DNA of 35,980 nucleotides from Microcaldota archaeon. GTDB lineage: Archaea > Micrarchaeota > Micrarchaeia > Micrarchaeales > CABMGC01. The notes below the pieces were generated by a model. That model searched no databases, had not been told where the DNA came from, and saw only the letters and a list, made by a program, of their open reading frames with translations. The stretch spans positions 1-35,980 of the forward strand of contig JAJZLN010000029.1 of the NCBI GenBank assembly GCA_021803425.1, read 5' to 3'. Positions 33,304 to 35,980 of this stretch are shown here, in pieces (within the stretch, counting starts at the first letter, position 1; the number at the start of each line of letters is the position of its first letter). The position numbers were made by a program, and so were the translations under genes.

Positions 33304-35292
33304 ATGGAAGATGAACAGATTGATGTAAAACAGATTCTAAGGTCTCAGCTAGCTGCGAAAGGCTGGGATATTATTTACAAACTGGATGTCGAAAGAAAGG
33401 ATACTCCGAATCTTTTTGAGGCAAGCATGGAATCTTATTCTTGGCAACTGAATGTAACTTTAGACACTGCTTTTGAGGAAAAGCTCGGTAAAATAGCAGA
33501 AAAATCAAAGCTTAACATTCAAACTCCGGTTCAAAAGGCGCTGCGCAGCATTGTAGACCATGAAATGGGGCACTGGGAGCTATGTCCCAGCGATATAGTC
33601 TATCTTGAAAGCATGCTCAATTCAGTAAGCAAGGGCCTGTCGAACGGAGGCATGTCAGAACAGGAGGTAAAGCAGTTCTCCCCCTATGTGACGAACATGT
33701 TTTCCGATGCAGTAATCAACTGCAGCCATATGCGTGAGAAGGATTTCAGCGAGGGTTACGGGCTGTTGCAGGCATCAAGAGCATATACTTCACCATCCGC
33801 TTTGGAGAATGGCAAACCTCATTTTGAAGATTATTTCGGCATGTTCATAGACATTCAGATGAAGCTTGCAAGAGACAAAGGCATTAGAAAAATAGGAGAA
33901 AGATACGTAAATAATTACTCTGCAATAGCAAAGATGAGCGAACAGCTTCTTGGAACATTGATAGGAAAGGATCTTGCCAAAAAAGCGTTTTCTAATTCAC
34001 TTAGAAAAGAAGACATGGACGATATTGTATATGTCCTTAAGGACAAGGATTCATGGAACATGAAATCAAAGCGCTTCGCACAGATAATTGCACCTTACCT
34101 CAAAAACCATATCGATGACATGCAGAAAAACCAACATCTTATGCCATCGCTTTCGGGCATTTGCGTAAGCGATTCTGAGGATTCACAAGAGACATCTGAA
34201 AATGACAGGACGATTATAAAACAGGGATTAGACAGGCTTGAAGCCGAAGCCAAAGAAGAATCCGAAAAAACTGGAGGCGAAGAAGGCGCCAAAGCACGCA
34301 AAAAAGGCAAGGACGAAGATGCGTGGGAAAGGGTCGGCCAAAAGATAGCGGGATACGGGGGCACTGATATGAAATATGCCGCAAGACATGAAGTTTATGA
34401 TGAACTGTATAGGCGCACAGCGGGGCAGATTGTCCTCAACTTCCTGGACAAGGGGGAAGAAGCCCCAAGCCTTACCCTTTTCCATATGGCCAGGAGAAGA
34501 TTAGAAGATGGAGAACAGCTTGACAATACTGTTGCATGGGAAAGAACCATTTTTGTAAATGGTGAGCCGTTGCTGTTCAAGAAAGAGATGCCTTTTGATA
34601 TAGACTCGCCAGGGCCATCAAGCAAGGGAAGCTATGAGGACATATTATTCATAGTGGATGTTTCAGGAAGCATGGGATGGCAGGACATTCCGCTCGACGG
34701 CTCAAAGTACGATATGGCTATAAGGACAGTATATTCAGTAATGAATTACCTCGAGAAGAGCGGGAAGGCTCCTTTCCTGAACTACGGTCTCATGCAGTTC
34801 AGTTACGATACCGACTGGTCTGGGTGGAAGAACTACCGGCAGTCTGGAGCTTTAACAAAAAGACTGTTCACAGGCTTCCAAGGAGGCGGCACACTGCTGG
34901 ACCCGGACAAGGTCAATGCTGCTGATTCGAGGCCGAGCAAACACTTCCTTACAATAATGATAAGCGACGGCGAGATAGCCAATTCAGAAGAGGCATTCAA
35001 TGCGTGTTCAAGGGTTGCTGTAGACCATAAGAATGACTTTGTGCTGTTTCAGATAGAGTCCGAAAGCGATTTCGGAGATAAGATGAGGGGCATCGGAGTG
35101 CCGGTCATATCTATAAACCAGCCAGAAGACCTTATAGGAATAACACTGGACATTGTAAGGTCAAAATATGCACCAATATTCAGGCAAGGCGCAAGCCCAG
35201 CTAGAAATACTAAAAAAGAGGATCTGCTGGATCAGGCAAGGGACAGGGACATCACTCAGCCCAAACCAAGCGCTAAAAAGATACACCCATGA
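33304..35292 (+). CDS. HExxH metallopeptidase-like and von Willebrand A domain protein
   Basis: 662 residues. The N-terminal domain has 'IVDHEMGHWELCPSD' (His86, Glu87, His90), a zincin-type HExxH, followed by 'FSDAVINCSHMREKDF', where a third metal ligand may lie. A charged linker (about 295-340) leads to the C-terminal von Willebrand A domain with an intact MIDAS: 'FIVDVSGSMGWQ' (about 452), the Thr region 'GFQGGGTLLD' and 'TIMISDGEIANS'. This architecture resembles predicted metallopeptidase/vWA proteins (COG3864-like) found beside MoxR ATPases. The likely working model is that the MoxR motor remodels and the vWA protein binds targets through a metal ion, possibly with proteolysis. There is no signal peptide, so it is cytoplasmic. 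The stop overlaps the next start (ATGA). Confidence 0.8.
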   Translation: MEDEQIDVKQILRSQLAAKGWDIIYKLDVERKDTPNLFEASMESYSWQLNVTLDTAFEEKLGKIAEKSKLNIQTPVQKALRSIVDHEMGHWELCPSDIVYLESMLNSVSKGLSNGGMSEQEVKQFSPYVTNMFSDAVINCSHMREKDFSEGYGLLQASRAYTSPSALENGKPHFEDYFGMFIDIQMKLARDKGIRKIGERYVNNYSAIAKMSEQLLGTLIGKDLAKKAFSNSLRKEDMDDIVYVLKDKDSWNMKSKRFAQIIAPYLKNHIDDMQKNQHLMPSLSGICVSDSEDSQETSENDRTIIKQGLDRLEAEAKEESEKTGGEEGAKARKKGKDEDAWERVGQKIAGYGGTDMKYAARHEVYDELYRRTAGQIVLNFLDKGEEAPSLTLFHMARRRLEDGEQLDNTVAWERTIFVNGEPLLFKKEMPFDIDSPGPSSKGSYEDILFIVDVSGSMGWQDIPLDGSKYDMAIRTVYSVMNYLEKSGKAPFLNYGLMQFSYDTDWSGWKNYRQSGALTKRLFTGFQGGGTLLDPDKVNAADSRPSKHFLTIMISDGEIANSEEAFNACSRVAVDHKNDFVLFQIESESDFGDKMRGIGVPVISINQPEDLIGITLDIVRSKYAPIFRQGASPARNTKKEDLLDQARDRDITQPKPSAKKIHP

Positions 35293-35980
35293 TTATCATG
35301 CAAAACAAGCAAATAAACCCAAATCAAATGTCAAAGGAAACGTGGGAGGCAGTGAAGCGCGGCTTAGGCATAGTGATAAATCAGGATGAAGTCGAGAGGG
35401 ATGCAAAAGCTGCGCAGAGAGTCGCTGCACGAAAAGAAGAAACACAAATCAGACTGCCAATGATAATTGAACAAGAAGCAGATTATGAAGAATCAAAGAA
35501 CATTGCAAAAAAGCACAACGGAGCCCTAATCAAACTCGAAAGATTGCCACAGCTACTCAACGATCCTGATTTCGTTGAGTCCATAGAAAGCACAGAATCA
35601 TACAAAAGGGATGGATATATTCGGTTTTGGATTGACACAGTGGGCACCAATCTAGACGGCCACTACAGAATGAATCCGCAAGGAAAGACATTAGACGAGA
35701 TGTTCACATTCATATCAGATAGTTTCGACATAAATGTCGAAAAAATTCCACACAATGAAAGAGCCCATTTCCGTAAAAGAAATCAGCCTCTGTCCGTGAA
35801 TGTCAGGAGGTCAGACTTCGAATACTGGCGTCTGATCGTGGGCGATCTCAGCCCTTCCTTTGTCGCTCCTGTGGTGGTTGTTGAGCAAGCCTCAGTCCAG
35901 CCAGTCGCCATACGGCAGCGGATCATCAAATTTCCCTCCAATACCTTACCACCCCCTCAAGCCTTAAAATATAGATATCC
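35289..35980 (+). CDS. Unknown protein, copy 2 of the duplicated pair (runs off the window)
   Basis: The frame opens at ATG 35289, overlapping the vWA stop by four bases, with another ATG at 35298, and continues to the window edge without a stop; it is absent from the ORF track. It aligns along its length with the 32637-33299 protein: 'MSKETWEAVKRGL', 'AAQRVAARKEETQIRLPMI', 'IAKKHNGALIKLERL', 'FWIDTVGTNLDGHYRMNPQ', 'VVVVEQASVQPV'. The divergent segment between the second and last blocks is about 15 residues longer here. The C-terminus also differs and extends beyond copy 1. The tight coupling makes it part of the same operon. Confidence 0.75.
   Translation, partial: MIIMQNKQINPNQMSKETWEAVKRGLGIVINQDEVERDAKAAQRVAARKEETQIRLPMIIEQEADYEESKNIAKKHNGALIKLERLPQLLNDPDFVESIESTESYKRDGYIRFWIDTVGTNLDGHYRMNPQGKTLDEMFTFISDSFDINVEKIPHNERAHFRKRNQPLSVNVRRSDFEYWRLIVGDLSPSFVAPVVVVEQASVQPVAIRQRIIKFPSNTLPPPQALKYRY

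Noticed and set aside
1-35980. CRISPR array or long tandem repeat array
   Set aside because: I saw no regularly spaced direct repeats; the only repeated DNA is the duplicated companion gene and the internal modules of the surface proteins.

Overview
The window looks like a chromosomal segment of an archaeon. It carries archaeal-type ribosomal proteins L34e and L14e, archaeal AdkA-type adenylate kinase, the archaeal CMP kinase, a DUF106 (EMC3/TMCO1-like) insertase, archaeal SecY, family B DNA polymerase, type 2 methionine aminopeptidase and a TCG-anticodon tRNA-Arg without encoded CCA. Many genes have TATA-like boxes 20-30 bases upstream of leaderless starts, and others have GGTGAT/GGATGAT-type ribosome binding sites. 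The gene mix and the 'ESGLP' surface-protein repeats suit a small-genome DPANN archaeon such as a micrarchaeote or an acidophile-associated lineage. That placement is inference.

Layout. 1-2.7 kb: tail of an unknown gene, then minus-strand ZIP transporter, HAD phosphatase and an unknown gene. 2.8-5.1 kb: a translation/nucleotide cluster adkA - DUF106 - rpl34e - cmk - rpl14e, without secY at its head. 5.3-10.6 kb: AAA_14/DUF4143 ATPase, small membrane protein, class III aminotransferase, convergent deoC, then a DUF929 thioredoxin-like protein paired with a Cys-Gly-Cys membrane protein. 10.7-13.4 kb: a two-domain metallophosphoesterase with a coiled-coil insertion. 13.5-16.5 kb: an SsuBC/TauBC-type ABC transporter (fused permease plus ATPase) with a detached AAA-associated regulatory domain gene. 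16.6-19.5 kb: V4R-domain protein - secY - small membrane protein.

19.5-26.4 kb is an AT-rich surface-protein island, bordered by a truncated transposase gene. It encodes three exported proteins. The first has an 11-base poly-G tract directly after a good ribosome binding site and ATG. At this tract length the ATG frame does not reach the signal peptide; at 10 or 13 G it would. This looks like an on/off contingency (phase-variation) locus in an archaeon. The second protein has a lysine-rich tail that continues in the -1 frame after an A9 tract. The third is a 1401-residue adhesin-like protein sharing a Cys-bounded module with the first.

26.4-31.1 kb: a strong hairpin, a DUF1059 mini-protein missed by the ORF track, tRNA-Arg, a SecB-like protein, polB and map. 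31.2 kb to the end: an apparent operon of a MoxR-type AAA ATPase, an unknown 220-residue protein, a protein combining an HExxH metallopeptidase-like domain with a von Willebrand A domain, and a second copy of the unknown protein running off the window. The two copies share blocks identical in DNA separated by divergent segments. This operon and the poly-G surface locus are the two most interesting systems in the window.
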